Assembly (NCBI RefSeq): GCF_038002825.1
Contig: NZ_JBBODF010000001.1
Span: 372,001-436,000 of the forward strand
Length of the DNA stretch: 64,000 nt
Source of the DNA: Paenibacillus sp. FSL H8-0048
Lineage (GTDB): Bacteria > Bacillota > Bacilli > Paenibacillales > Paenibacillaceae
Direction: 5' to 3'
Part shown: positions 33,823-42,553 of the stretch, piece by piece
Numbering within the stretch: the first letter of the stretch is position 1
How the letters are laid out: each line of letters begins with the position of its first letter
The notes under the pieces: model-generated
What the model saw: the letters and a program-made list of their open reading frames with translations, nothing else
What the model was told of the DNA's origin: nothing
Databases searched by the model: none
Program-made: the position numbers and the translations under genes

Positions 33823-34200
33823 GTAGTAGGTAGCTTACGTAAGGATTTGCTGCCCCGGCTCCTGAAGTACGAGCAGTATGAGCAGGTGCTGGGTTACCGG
33901 AACAGCTTCAGTAAGACCGATCCCGATGCGACTTTTATGCGAATGAAAGAAGATCACATGCTCAATGGCCAACTGAAGATAGGCTATAATCTACAGATCG
34001 GGACCGAAAGCCAGTTTATTGTGGCGTACTATGCCTATCTGGAAAAGAGAGATACGGGCAGTCGTAAAATACAGCACCTATCATAAAGAAAAGAGCAAGG
34101 CCTGGAAAGCCGATGTCGGAAAAATCGAGAATTGGACATACAACGAATCCGAGGACCACTGGAGATGCGTAGCTGGATACGCGCTGTATCTTCAACAGGA
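33823..34200 (+). pseudogene. IS1182-family transposase remnant
   Basis: A first segment reads [34 protein letters not shown] and [20 protein letters not shown], typical of the IS1182 DDE transposase. It continues AYYAYLEKR and then must shift frame near 34048 to read [19 protein letters not shown] and KIENWTYNESEDHWRCVAG, also IS1182-like. Functional members have some 80 residues between QFIV and AYLEK, so there is an internal deletion as well as a frameshift. The N-terminus and the C-terminal third are missing. No terminal inverted repeats were identified. It is an inactive fossil. Confidence 0.85.
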
Positions 34201-34214
34201 GAACAAGGAAACAT

Positions 34215-34422
34215 TGTGCTCTCATGCAGGCGCACGGCCCGAATGTATGCGAAAAACAGCATACAATGTACTCGCATGCAGGCGCATGGCCCGAATGTAT
34301 GCGGAAAACAGCATGCAATGTGCTCGAATGTAGGCGCATGGCCTTAATGTATGCGGAAAACAGCATACATTGTGCTCGCATGCAGGCGCATGGCCCGAAT
34401 CTATGTGGAAAACAGCATACAA
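34215..34422. repeat. Four tandem copies of a 52-bp unit
   Basis: Copies at 34215-34266, 34267-34318, 34319-34370 and 34371-34422, all exactly 52 bp with only a few substitutions each, and a broken fifth start after 34423. Each unit contains GCATGCAGGCGCATGGCC and a hairpin TGTATGC-GGAAAACA-GCATACA. Substitutions in the hairpin of copy 2 leave a wobble pair. 52 is not a multiple of 3, so the array is not a protein repeat. It directly follows the transposase remnant. Confidence 0.9.
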
Positions 34423-34524
34423 TCTGCAATGTGCTGGCGTGAAGGTAGTCCTATTCAACCGCAGGTGACTTTGTTATGCGGCCATGAGAATCAATGGTCC
34501 TCAATGCTCAAAAGATCACTGGGA

Positions 34525-36525
34525 TTAGTCTTCCAGCTTGAAGCGTTCAATCTTAAGCTGCAGATCGCCAGCCATTCTGGACAGCTCCGTAGAGGAGGCG
34601 GAGATCTCTTCCATGGAAGCGAGCTGTTCCTCTGTAGCTGCCGTTACACTCTGGAAAGCGTCTGAGGCGGAATGGGAGATGCCGGAGATTTCGTGTACGG
34701 AAGCGGCAACCTCCTGCGCTCCCGCTGACATTTGCTCGGTAATAGCCGAGATGTCATGCAGCTGGCTGTTGATTTTGGCGGTAGACTGTTCAATGCTGAT
34801 GAAGGATTGCTTGGCTTCGGCGGTAACCTGAATCCCCAGCTCCACATCGGCTGCGACCGTATGCTGTATTGCTTCATAGGTCTGGTCGATCAACTGTGTC
34901 ATCTGCTGGAGGGTATCTTGAATATCCCCGGCGGTATTCTTCGACTGATCAGCCAGCTTCCGCACCTCGGAAGCCACAACGGCGAAGCCCCGGCCCTGCT
35001 CTCCGGCCCGGGCTGCTTCAATGCCGGCATTCAGCGACAGGAGATTCGTCTGTACGGCAATGGCCGAAATTGCACTGCTCATTGCGGAGACTTCATCGTT
35101 CAAGCCGTTCAATTGCCCGATTAGCTGCGAAGAGTGTTGAGTAGAGGTCCGGATGGCATCCATTTGCTGGCTGACCTGTTCCATCTTCAGGCTGCCGCCG
35201 CGCACATCTGCTTCAGTGCTTGCAGAAGAATCGACGATGGAGGCCGCGGCTTCGGCAATCTTTTGAATACCGGAAGACATTTCCTCCATCGCGCGCGAGG
35301 TCTCTGCCATAGCCGAGGTCTGTGTCTGCGCACCCTCAGAGGAGTCCTGCACCAGTTCAGCCACGTAAGCGGTGGCTGTGGAGTTCTCTTCAGTGGTGGC
35401 ATTCAATTGCTGGCTGGAGGCTGCCAATTGTCCCGAAGTGTCCGAAATATCCGAGACGATGCCGCGCAGAGAGCCTACCATCAGGTTGTAATTCTGTGCC
35501 AGCTGACCGATCTCATCCACCCGGTTTATCTCGATCTGTTCATTCAGATAGCCTTCGCTTACCCGCTGTGCAGAACGGTTCAGACTGCGGATCGGCTTCG
35601 TGATTGAGCGGACAATCAGGAACATCAGGGTTAGGGCGATAAGCAGAGCAATGGCCAGAACGACCAGGCCTGTATAGATAATGGGCTGTGAGGCATCCGA
35701 GAATTCTTGGGTGGGCAGGATGCCGACAATTTTGAACCCGGTATTCGGATCAGTTGTATAGTAACCCTGCATATCCATTTTCGTGTCCGGATTGGTATAA
35801 TGCAGGTCCCCGCTGTCGTTAGCCAGCAGCTTCACTATATAATCTGCTACATCCTCACCTGCAGCTTTGCCGGGATAAGAGACGAATTTATGATTACGGT
35901 CCACAATGTAGAAGTAGCCTGTCTCACCCGGATGGGTGGTATGGATTCTTTCACTCATTGCCTTGAGGTTGAGGCTGGTGGTGACAGCTCCTTTGCCATC
36001 CTCCAGCGAATGGGAGAGGAACAGCGTATAGTTGCCGGTAGTTGCCGAGACAAAAGGATCAATGATTGTTGTGGTACCGGCATTCTGCATGGACGCCTTA
36101 TACCAGTCCCGCGTACGCGGATCATAATCCTGTTTGCCGGGGTCCGGGGCCTTCATCCAGGCACCTTGTTCGTTGCCCACCGTAAGAATCTCCAGCTCAG
36201 GATGTGCCTTCATGAACTGATCAATGAGCGTGCGTGTGCCGGGAGCCTTAACATCGACCTCGGAAGACTCAATCTGGCGGCTGAGCAAATCCACATTCCG
36301 CATAGCGGCGGATACATATTCTTGAATGGTCCCGGCGACCAGATCGACACTGGAATGCGTGGCTTTCTGCATTTTATTCTCTAATTCCCGTTTAGCACTG
36401 GAGTAGGAGAAATAACTGACCAAGAGGATCGGGATCACCAGCATAATGGTGAAAAGCATCATCATTTGCCTTTGCAGTGATCGTGATCTGAGCTTGCTGA
36501 TGAAGCGGTTGACTGACTTGAACAT
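34525..36525 (-). CDS. Methyl-accepting chemotaxis protein with Cache sensor
   Basis: 666 residues. A cytoplasmic N-tail is followed by membrane helix 1 (about 20-42), an extracellular double-Cache domain (about 45-285) with the ligand-region motif [14 protein letters not shown], membrane helix 2 (about 288-312), HAMP (about 313-366) and a long signalling coiled coil with the conserved tip [22 protein letters not shown]. The Asp usual in the amino-acid binding Cache motif seems replaced (VTTSLNL), so the ligand may not be an amino acid. It senses small molecules and controls CheA. No other chemotaxis gene is nearby; the gene is separate and leftward. Confidence 0.93.
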   Translation of the reverse strand: MFKSVNRFISKLRSRSLQRQMMMLFTIMLVIPILLVSYFSYSSAKRELENKMQKATHSSVDLVAGTIQEYVSAAMRNVDLLSRQIESSEVDVKAPGTRTLIDQFMKAHPELEILTVGNEQGAWMKAPDPGKQDYDPRTRDWYKASMQNAGTTTIIDPFVSATTGNYTLFLSHSLEDGKGAVTTSLNLKAMSERIHTTHPGETGYFYIVDRNHKFVSYPGKAAGEDVADYIVKLLANDSGDLHYTNPDTKMDMQGYYTTDPNTGFKIVGILPTQEFSDASQPIIYTGLVVLAIALLIALTLMFLIVRSITKPIRSLNRSAQRVSEGYLNEQIEINRVDEIGQLAQNYNLMVGSLRGIVSDISDTSGQLAASSQQLNATTEENSTATAYVAELVQDSSEGAQTQTSAMAETSRAMEEMSSGIQKIAEAAASIVDSSASTEADVRGGSLKMEQVSQQMDAIRTSTQHSSQLIGQLNGLNDEVSAMSSAISAIAVQTNLLSLNAGIEAARAGEQGRGFAVVASEVRKLADQSKNTAGDIQDTLQQMTQLIDQTYEAIQHTVAADVELGIQVTAEAKQSFISIEQSTAKINSQLHDISAITEQMSAGAQEVAASVHEISGISHSASDAFQSVTAATEEQLASMEEISASSTELSRMAGDLQLKIERFKLED

Positions 36526-36689
36526 CGGAACGGTTCCCCCTCTGGTACATGGAAATCGACTGGTAGTATCGCTAGCCGTTTCTCTCTGAATACCTCTTAT
36601 CCTATTGGATTTATCGACACATTCTTGTCATATCTGAAGATATTTGCTGCAAAATATTTAATTGCATTCACGATCTATTCATCGCCGCC

Positions 36690-36718
36690 TTGACGCAGCC
36701 CGAAATATCGTATAGATT
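36690..36718 (+). promoter_or_regulatory. Promoter of the proS T-box leader
   Basis: TTGACG (36690-36695), 17 bases, TAGATT (36713-36718). Transcription would start near 36725, giving a leader of about 330 bases to the proS start codon. Between the chemoreceptor start and this promoter (36526-36689) nothing else was seen. Confidence 0.65.
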
Positions 36719-36724
36719 AAGTAC

Positions 36725-36985
36725 CAACATTTATAACGTAACAGCGTTGACCAAGGACCCGGTATCTGTAAGCGCCGGAACAGCGAGGGTTTCACCGGCT
36801 GAAAGATCCCCCGAGTGCGTAAGACACCAATCCTGCCTTGGAAGCTGCAGCTTATGCTGAAGATGGGCATAATTCTGCCGGACCCGGCCGTTATCCGGAT
36901 GAGAGGACCGCAAGCTTGGATAGTCTTGAGGTTGAAACAGGGTGGTAACACGGCGCATTCGTCCCTGACGGATGCGTCTTTTTTG
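36725..36985 (+). promoter_or_regulatory. T-box riboswitch controlling proS
   Basis: The hallmark T-box AGGGTGGTAACA lies at 36939-36950, whose TGGT would pair with the ACCA end of uncharged tRNA. It is followed by a terminator stem GCATTCGTC / GACGGATGC (about 36953-36976) and a T6 run at 36979-36984. The structured ~200 bases before it hold Stem I. When tRNA-Pro is uncharged, the antiterminator forms and proS is read. I could not place the specifier codon with confidence; the proline assignment comes from the downstream gene. Confidence 0.85.
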
Positions 36986-37052
36986 CGTTCTCATTATGGC
37001 AGTGAAATGTTCTGGATCTGTACACACTTATCGACGAAAGAGGCTGATTTGT

Positions 37053-38333
37053 ATGCGTCAAACCAATCTATTAGTTACCACTCTGCGCGAAGCTCCTGCC
37101 GAAGCAGAGACAAGGAGCCACCAGCTGCTGCTGCGTGCCGGATATATCCGGCAGGTGGCCGCCGGGGTATACACCTATTTGCCGCTCGGACGGCGGGTGC
37201 TGCGCAGGATAGAACAGATCGTGCGCCAGGAAATGGAGTCCGCCGGTGCGCAGGAGGTTCTTATGCCTTCCATGCAGCCGACAGAGCTCTGGAGAGAATC
37301 GGAACGTTATGAGGTGTACGGCAAAGAGCTGATGAAGCTCCGCGACCGTCACGACCGTGAGTTCGTGCTGGGTCCGACCCATGAGGAAGTGGTTACGGCG
37401 CTAATGCGCGGAGAGATCAGCTCCTACCGGCGGCTGCCGGTGACCGTCTATCAGATCCAGACGAAGTTCCGGGATGAACGTCGTCCGCGCTCAGGACTTC
37501 TGCGGGGCAGGGAATTCCTGATGAAGGATGCCTATTCGTTTGATACAGACTGGGAAGGCCTGGACCTGGCCTATAAGGTAATGTACAGCGCTTATGAGCG
37601 GATCTTTGACCGCTGCGGCCTGAAGTACCGGGCGGTGCAGGCGAATGCCGGAGCCATTGGCGGCAAAGGCCAGAATCATGAATTCATGGCCCTGTCAGAG
37701 ATAGGCGAGGATACGATAGCTGTGTGCTCCCTGTGCGGATATGCTGCGAATCTGGAGCAGGCGGAAGTGCATAGGGGCGACTGCTGTCCGCAGTGCGGCG
37801 AAGGGGAGCTTGATTTCCATCAAGGCATCGAGGTAGGGCATGTCTTCAAGCTGGGCACGGTCTACAGCGAGAAGCTGGGGGCAGGCTACCTGGATCGGGG
37901 CGGCCGTACCCGGCCTATGGTAATGGGCTGTTACGGCATCGGCATCTCCCGCTTGCTGGCCGCAGTCGCTGAGCAGCACAACGATGACCAGGGGTTGATC
38001 TGGCCGCAGAGTCTGGCTCCGTATATGGTTCATATTCTGCTGATGTCGGTCAAGGATACAGCGCAGCGTGAGCTGGCCGAAGCCATGTATGCAAGGCTGA
38101 CCGCCTTGGGCATCGATACCCTGCTGGACGACCGCGATGAGCGGCCCGGGGTTAAATTCAAGGATGCCGGATTGCTTGGTATACCGGTCGTACTTGTGGT
38201 CGGCAAGCTGGCCGCAGAGCAAAGAATTGAATACATGGACCGCAGAACGGGTAACAAGGAAGTAATTGATATTGGCGAGGCCTTGCTGCGCGTAAGCGGT
38301 CTGAAGTCCGCGCCGGATACTGCTTTTGCTTGA
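37053..38333 (+). CDS. proS: Prolyl-tRNA synthetase lacking the editing domain
   Basis: 426 residues from ATG 37053. Class II synthetase of the bacterial type: motif 1 near GAQEVLMPSMQP, motif 2 FRDERRPRSGLLRGREFLMKDAYSF, motif 3 GCYGIGISRLLAAV, then the anticodon-binding domain (about 325-420, RDERPGVKFKDAG). Usual Bacillota and E. coli enzymes are ~565-570 residues with a ~180-residue INS editing domain between motifs 2 and 3. Here that place holds only a short Cys-rich insert, CSLCGYAANLEQAEV then CCPQCGEG, that looks like a zinc ribbon. Such an enzyme would need a trans editing factor to clear Ala-tRNA-Pro. T-box controlled. Confidence 0.93.
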   Translation: MRQTNLLVTTLREAPAEAETRSHQLLLRAGYIRQVAAGVYTYLPLGRRVLRRIEQIVRQEMESAGAQEVLMPSMQPTELWRESERYEVYGKELMKLRDRHDREFVLGPTHEEVVTALMRGEISSYRRLPVTVYQIQTKFRDERRPRSGLLRGREFLMKDAYSFDTDWEGLDLAYKVMYSAYERIFDRCGLKYRAVQANAGAIGGKGQNHEFMALSEIGEDTIAVCSLCGYAANLEQAEVHRGDCCPQCGEGELDFHQGIEVGHVFKLGTVYSEKLGAGYLDRGGRTRPMVMGCYGIGISRLLAAVAEQHNDDQGLIWPQSLAPYMVHILLMSVKDTAQRELAEAMYARLTALGIDTLLDDRDERPGVKFKDAGLLGIPVVLVVGKLAAEQRIEYMDRRTGNKEVIDIGEALLRVSGLKSAPDTAFA

Positions 38334-38397
38334 ATTGAAGCTCTGGTAAAATAGGGGAATACCGTATGAATCGCCGCCTTGGAGAGGAGGGGAAGCC

Positions 38398-38811
38398 ATG
38401 TTTGGACGCCTGAGACGCAGGCTTGACAATGCCAGACAAATGCAGAAAATACGTAATGAGCATCCAGAAGAGATTCGCCGCTTGCTGGAAGAGCGGGCCA
38501 GGGAACAGCAGGTCCCGGCAGAGCCTGCACCCGCAAAGTCCGGGCCGTGGATTATCTTCTTCCGGTGAATACTGTATATTCTGTCCGTGCTAATTGTATT
38601 GATTGCCTCCATCGGGGGGCCAAAGAGTGATGCGCCTGTCTTCTCCATACTTTCCTTTGGTCTGCTGCTGGCCATTCTGTATCTGATAGCGGGTCTCGCC
38701 CAGCCTGCAATCGTATTTTTCCGCACGCACTGGTCCACGGGAGATGTGCTTGAGTTATTCAGCCTGATCATCGGGGCGCTGCTCATTCTGATGGCAATAT
38801 TCCGCCTGTAG
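38398..38811 (+). pseudogene. Small membrane-protein gene split by an in-frame TGA
   Basis: Begins at ATG 38398 with GAGAGGAGGGG just ahead and reads MFGRLRRRLDNARQMQKIR to GPWIIFFR, then TGA at 38566-38568. The same frame then stays open to TAG at 38809-38811 and encodes three hydrophobic helices (ILYILSVLIVLIAS, SILSFGLLLAILYLIAGLA, LFSLIIGALLILMAIF). The second part has no ribosome binding site of its own. Together they would make a 137-residue protein with a basic helical N-tail and three membrane helices. A TGG-to-TGA change would explain the break. If the stop is real, a 56-residue peptide (38398-38568) may still be made. Confidence 0.7.
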
Positions 38812-38911
38812 GTTACAGGTCTGAATAATGCGAAGCGGATTTTGAGGTTCAGGAATGGTATAATAGACTACTGGACAACTTTTGTAATGAACCAAGGGTA
38901 AGGAGCGATTA

Positions 38912-41191
38912 TTGTTGAAGACACTCATTATTGCGGAGAAACCGGACATGGGGCGGAATATCGCCGCCGCAATAGAACCGAAGGCCAAAAACTACCGTTC
39001 CTATCTGGAAGGGGAGCAGTACATCATCACCTGGGCGATTGGGCATCTGATTGGCCTGGCAGAGCCCGAAGCCTACGACAATAAATATAAAAAGTGGAAC
39101 ATTAACGATCTGCCGATTATCCCCGAGGAGTTCAAGCTGCTGCCTAATGCACGCACTATGGATCAGCTGAAGGTGATCGGGGAGCTGGCGAAGCGCAGCG
39201 ATCTGCTGGTGAACTCCTGCGATGCCGGGCGTGAGGGCCAGCATATTTTCTCGCTGATTCAGCGTTACCTGGAGCTTAACCAGCCGGTGAAGCGGCTGTG
39301 GATCTCCGATCTGACGCCGGAGACGATCCGCAAGGGCTTCCAGGAGCTGAAGGACGGGTCAGAATACGAGAATCTGACCAAAGCGGCCCGGGCGCGCAGC
39401 GAGGCGGACTGGCTGATCGGGATGAACGGCTCGCGCGCTTTTACGACCAAGCATAATGTGCTGCTCTCTGTAGGCCGGGTGCAGACCCCGGTGCTTGCGC
39501 TGATCTATGACCGTCAGAAGACCATTGAAGCATTCTCCTCGCTGAAGTTCTTTGAGGTGGAGGGCCATTTCACCCAGAATGAGCAGACGTATAAGGGAAT
39601 GTGGCAGGGCGACCGGTTAACGGATGGTGCGAAGGCAGAGGCGCTTGCGGCCAAGGTCAAAGGCAAGCCCGCCCGGATTATTCTCTATGAGGTCAAAGAA
39701 ACCAAGGAATATCCGAACAAGCTGTACGATCTGACCCTGCTGCAGCGTGAGGCGAACGGGAAATATGCCTTCTCCGCCAAAAAAACACTGGATATCGCCC
39801 AGGCGCTGTATGAGAAGCATAAGGTAATTTCGTATCCGCGTACCAACTCCAACTATGTCACGGAGCAGAATATTCCTGAAATGCATAAGACGCTGTCGTC
39901 CCTTCAGGGCACGCAGTACGACGATTGGGTGAAGGGTGCGAACCGTAACCTGGTTCATAAAGGCAACAAATTCATCTGTAATCCATCCAAGGTCGAGGAT
40001 CACCATGCGATTCTGCCGACGAACCGCAAGGCGAACGGGTTGAGCGCGGACGAGGCCAAGCTGTACGATCTGATCGTGCGCCGTTTCTTGTCCCAGTTCT
40101 ATCCGGCTGCGGAATATAAGGTGCATACAGTCATGACCGAAGTGGAAGGCGAGAAGTTCAAGACTACAGTCAAGGAGCTGCTCAGCCTCGGCTGGAAGGT
40201 GATCTACGCTGACCAGAAGAAGGACAAGTCCAGACCGTCCAAGGGCAAAGGCAAGGAGGACGAGGAGGAAGAAGAGCTTGAGGTGAACGAGCCGTTCTCG
40301 GTTCAAGCAGAGGGGGAAGTGATCTGCAGCGATGCGGTTGTGAAGGAGAAGGATACCCAGCCTCCGAAGCATTACACCGAAGGAACCTTGCTGAAGGCCA
40401 TGGAGAGTGCAGGCAAGCAGATTGAGGATGAAGAGCTGCGCGATGCCATGAAGGACTCGGGGCTGGGCACTCCGGCGACCCGGGCAGCTACGATTGAACG
40501 GCTGAAGAATGTCGGCTATGTGGAGATGCAGGGGAAAAAGATCGCCATCACCCAAAAGGGGCGGACGGCGGTTGAGCTGATCCGCGGGGCAGGCGTGGAA
40601 CTGCTGACCTCCCCGGAAATGACCGGGCAGTGGGAGCGCCGTCTCAATGAAATTGCCCGCGGCACCGCAGCGGACGGACAATTTATGGAGAACGTCAAGC
40701 GGTTCGCTGCGATGATTGTGGACAAGGTGCGCGTGCAGTCGCGTGCCGCGAAGACCTCCTTCGAAGGGGATACCCCTTCGCTGAACAGCGGCGGCAAGGG
40801 CCGCAGTCCGGCTGCTGCACCGCGCAAGGCCGCTGAATCCAAGGCAGCCGGGCGTACGTCCGCAGCAGCTGGGCCGCGCCGCGCGGCGTCGGACGCAGCC
40901 GGGAAGAACGTGGATACCGGGCCGAAGGTCATCGGCTCCTGCCCGCGTCCCGGCTGCGGCGGTATGATCTTCATGGGCCGCAAGGGCTACGGCTGCTCCC
41001 ATTATAAGGAGGGCTGCGGCTTCGTGATCTGGAAGGAGAATCACGGACGTACGCTCACCGACACCCAGGTGAAGGCCCTGATTGAGAAAGGCCGGACCGG
41101 AAAGCTGAAGCTGACCGGTGAGGACGGCGCGCCGCTTGAAGGCAAGCTGGTGCTGCAGAATATGGATACCGGCCAGCTGGCCGTGGAATAA
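38912..41191 (+). CDS. topB: DNA topoisomerase III
   Basis: 759 residues from TTG 38912, AAGGAG 7 bases upstream. Type IA enzyme that relaxes negative supercoils and decatenates replication and recombination intermediates. N-terminal Toprim (about 1-140) with the metal site CDAGREGQ, the active-site Tyr in ISYPRTNSNY (~308), then the gate domains. The C-terminus adds an Ala/Lys/Ser-rich linker (about 620-675) and a zinc-binding region CPRPGCGGMIF ... CSHYKEGCGF. Longer than E. coli TopB because of that tail. Strong terminator downstream. Confidence 0.95.
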   Translation: MLKTLIIAEKPDMGRNIAAAIEPKAKNYRSYLEGEQYIITWAIGHLIGLAEPEAYDNKYKKWNINDLPIIPEEFKLLPNARTMDQLKVIGELAKRSDLLVNSCDAGREGQHIFSLIQRYLELNQPVKRLWISDLTPETIRKGFQELKDGSEYENLTKAARARSEADWLIGMNGSRAFTTKHNVLLSVGRVQTPVLALIYDRQKTIEAFSSLKFFEVEGHFTQNEQTYKGMWQGDRLTDGAKAEALAAKVKGKPARIILYEVKETKEYPNKLYDLTLLQREANGKYAFSAKKTLDIAQALYEKHKVISYPRTNSNYVTEQNIPEMHKTLSSLQGTQYDDWVKGANRNLVHKGNKFICNPSKVEDHHAILPTNRKANGLSADEAKLYDLIVRRFLSQFYPAAEYKVHTVMTEVEGEKFKTTVKELLSLGWKVIYADQKKDKSRPSKGKGKEDEEEEELEVNEPFSVQAEGEVICSDAVVKEKDTQPPKHYTEGTLLKAMESAGKQIEDEELRDAMKDSGLGTPATRAATIERLKNVGYVEMQGKKIAITQKGRTAVELIRGAGVELLTSPEMTGQWERRLNEIARGTAADGQFMENVKRFAAMIVDKVRVQSRAAKTSFEGDTPSLNSGGKGRSPAAAPRKAAESKAAGRTSAAAGPRRAASDAAGKNVDTGPKVIGSCPRPGCGGMIFMGRKGYGCSHYKEGCGFVIWKENHGRTLTDTQVKALIEKGRTGKLKLTGEDGAPLEGKLVLQNMDTGQLAVE

Positions 41192-41209
41192 TTCATTCAT
41201 ACTAAGAAT

Positions 41210-41245
41210 GCCCCGGCCATCTTTTCCCGGCCGGGGCGCTTTTGT
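41210..41245 (+). terminator. Terminator of topB
   Basis: Perfect GC-rich 9-bp stem GCCCCGGCC / GGCCGGGGC with a 10-base loop, then GCTTTTGT. Confidence 0.9.
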
Positions 41246-41333
41246 AAAAGAAGGCAGTTTCAGATTTAAAAGAGTGGATATGCTTGTGAAACTCAGGGGT
41301 TTGTGTAATGAAACCCTATCATCCCGAAAAATC

Positions 41334-41516
41334 TAACGGACCGAAGAGACCTTATCCCCACGAGAACACCACCTTTTGCAGCGTAACGGACTCAGTGGAG
41401 CTTATCGTCTTTCTGAGAGACGTTTTGGAGCTGAATTGCAGGGGATAAGGTCCTTGCGGTCCGCTAATCGCCCAAGTGAAGACTTTCTTCACGGATAAGA
41501 GCCCCTGTGTCCGTTA
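41334..41516. repeat. Intergenic fold-back repeat with four copies of TAACGGAC-N9-CTTATC
   Basis: Copies A (41334-41359) and B (41384-41407) read forward, 50 bases apart. Copies C (41441-41466) and D (41493-41516) are the same motif in reverse, 52 bases apart. All four keep the 8-9-6 spacing. A and C are complementary over about 22 of 26 bases. A small hairpin CGTCT / AGACG (41406-41422) sits at the centre. No open frame. The remaining gap up to the DsbA-like gene (41517-41650) shows nothing else. Resembles a dispersed non-coding element. Confidence 0.75.
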
Positions 41517-41653
41517 CGCTTAGCGCCCCCAAATAACAACCGTCAATTGAAAATATGTAATTTGAAGGGTGATTTATTCTACTCCACTATTTTAAATCTG
41601 ATAAGGTACTAGCGGAGACAGGCCTCTATCTTCAAAAGCTTAACATTCAAAAA

Positions 41654-41690
41654 AGCAGCGATTCTACCGTTATTGGAGAATCGCTGCTCT
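41654..41690 (-). terminator. Terminator of the DsbA-like gene
   Basis: Perfect 12-bp stem AGCAGCGATTCT / AGAATCGCTGCT; read leftward it is followed by TTTTTT. Also has a T-rich stretch rightward. Confidence 0.85.
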
Positions 41691-41706
41691 GCGTTTTTGG
41701 TCTAAA

Positions 41707-42444
41707 TTAATTAGCTTCGCTTAAGGCTGCTTCAATAGCGGCGCTTAAGCCTTCATAGGAGGAATCCGGCAGCAGGATGCCGTTCACCATGAACTTTGGT
41801 GTGCCGTTGACGCCGTAGGCTCCGGCGATTTTGAAATCCTCTTTGACATCGTACATATACGTATGGTTCTTCAGATCCTGCTCGAACCGCTCCTGGTCAA
41901 TTCCTGTAATATTGTCCTTCACGAACTTAGTGATAAACTTCTGGGTTGCCCAGATCTTGCTCTCGTCACCCTGGTTCTCGTAGAGCTTGTGGAGATACTC
42001 CCAGAACTTCTCGTTATTCTGCTGATAGATAGCTTCTCCGGCACTGGCGGCCAGGTAAGAATCCCGGTCAATGAAGGCGAAGTTCATGAAGTAGAACTGG
42101 ACTTTCCCGCTGTCTACGTAGTCCTTGATGAACGTATCGAGGTAGGAGGCGGTCCAACTTTTGCAGGCAGGGCATTTGAAATCGGCGAATTCGATCACTT
42201 TCACCTTGGCGTCTCCGCTGCCCAAATGCGGCTGCTTCTCGTATTTAAGCCCGTCCACCACGATCTTGCCCTTCACATCGGTGTAGTTAGGGAGATTATC
42301 GAGCGTCTCGGTGCCGGACGATTTGTCCTGTGTAAGGAAGAAGGCAAGAAGGGCGATCAGCAGCACGGCAATCACTGCAAGCAGCATAGGGAGCAGACGC
42401 CCGTGACTTGGTGTGTTTCTGGAACGGTTAGCTTTATTATTCAT
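41707..42444 (-). CDS. DsbA-like thiol oxidoreductase, membrane-anchored
   Basis: 245 residues. One N-terminal membrane helix (about 18-40, LLPMLLAVIAVLLIALLAFFL) with no cleavage site, so it is anchored outside. The DsbA/BdbD-type domain follows, with active site FADFKCPACKSW (CPAC) and the helical insert typical of DsbA. The cis-Pro is in VNGTPKFMVNG. It probably helps form or keep disulfides in exported proteins. No BdbC partner gene is next to it. Confidence 0.9.
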   Translation of the reverse strand: MNNKANRSRNTPSHGRLLPMLLAVIAVLLIALLAFFLTQDKSSGTETLDNLPNYTDVKGKIVVDGLKYEKQPHLGSGDAKVKVIEFADFKCPACKSWTASYLDTFIKDYVDSGKVQFYFMNFAFIDRDSYLAASAGEAIYQQNNEKFWEYLHKLYENQGDESKIWATQKFITKFVKDNITGIDQERFEQDLKNHTYMYDVKEDFKIAGAYGVNGTPKFMVNGILLPDSSYEGLSAAIEAALSEAN

Positions 42445-42553
42445 GGCCAGCCTCCTGAACGGTGTGAAAATCTACTCAAATAGTATAATCATACACGCCG
42501 CAGGCTGCCTATGCCATTTGTAACAATTGCCTGATTCTTGTGATGCCAGTCAA

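Noticed and set aside
34215..34422. CRISPR array
   Set aside because: The units are contiguous with no unique spacers and no cas genes are near.
34019..34442. Several overlapping short frames across the 52-bp repeats
   Set aside because: The 52-bp period opens all frames in turn. The translations repeat a Met/Arg/Ala-rich string and have no ribosome binding sites; only the transposase-like part before 34200 is informative.
39617..41200. A 527-codon open frame antisense to topB
   Set aside because: Shadow frame in a GC-biased gene with no start signals.
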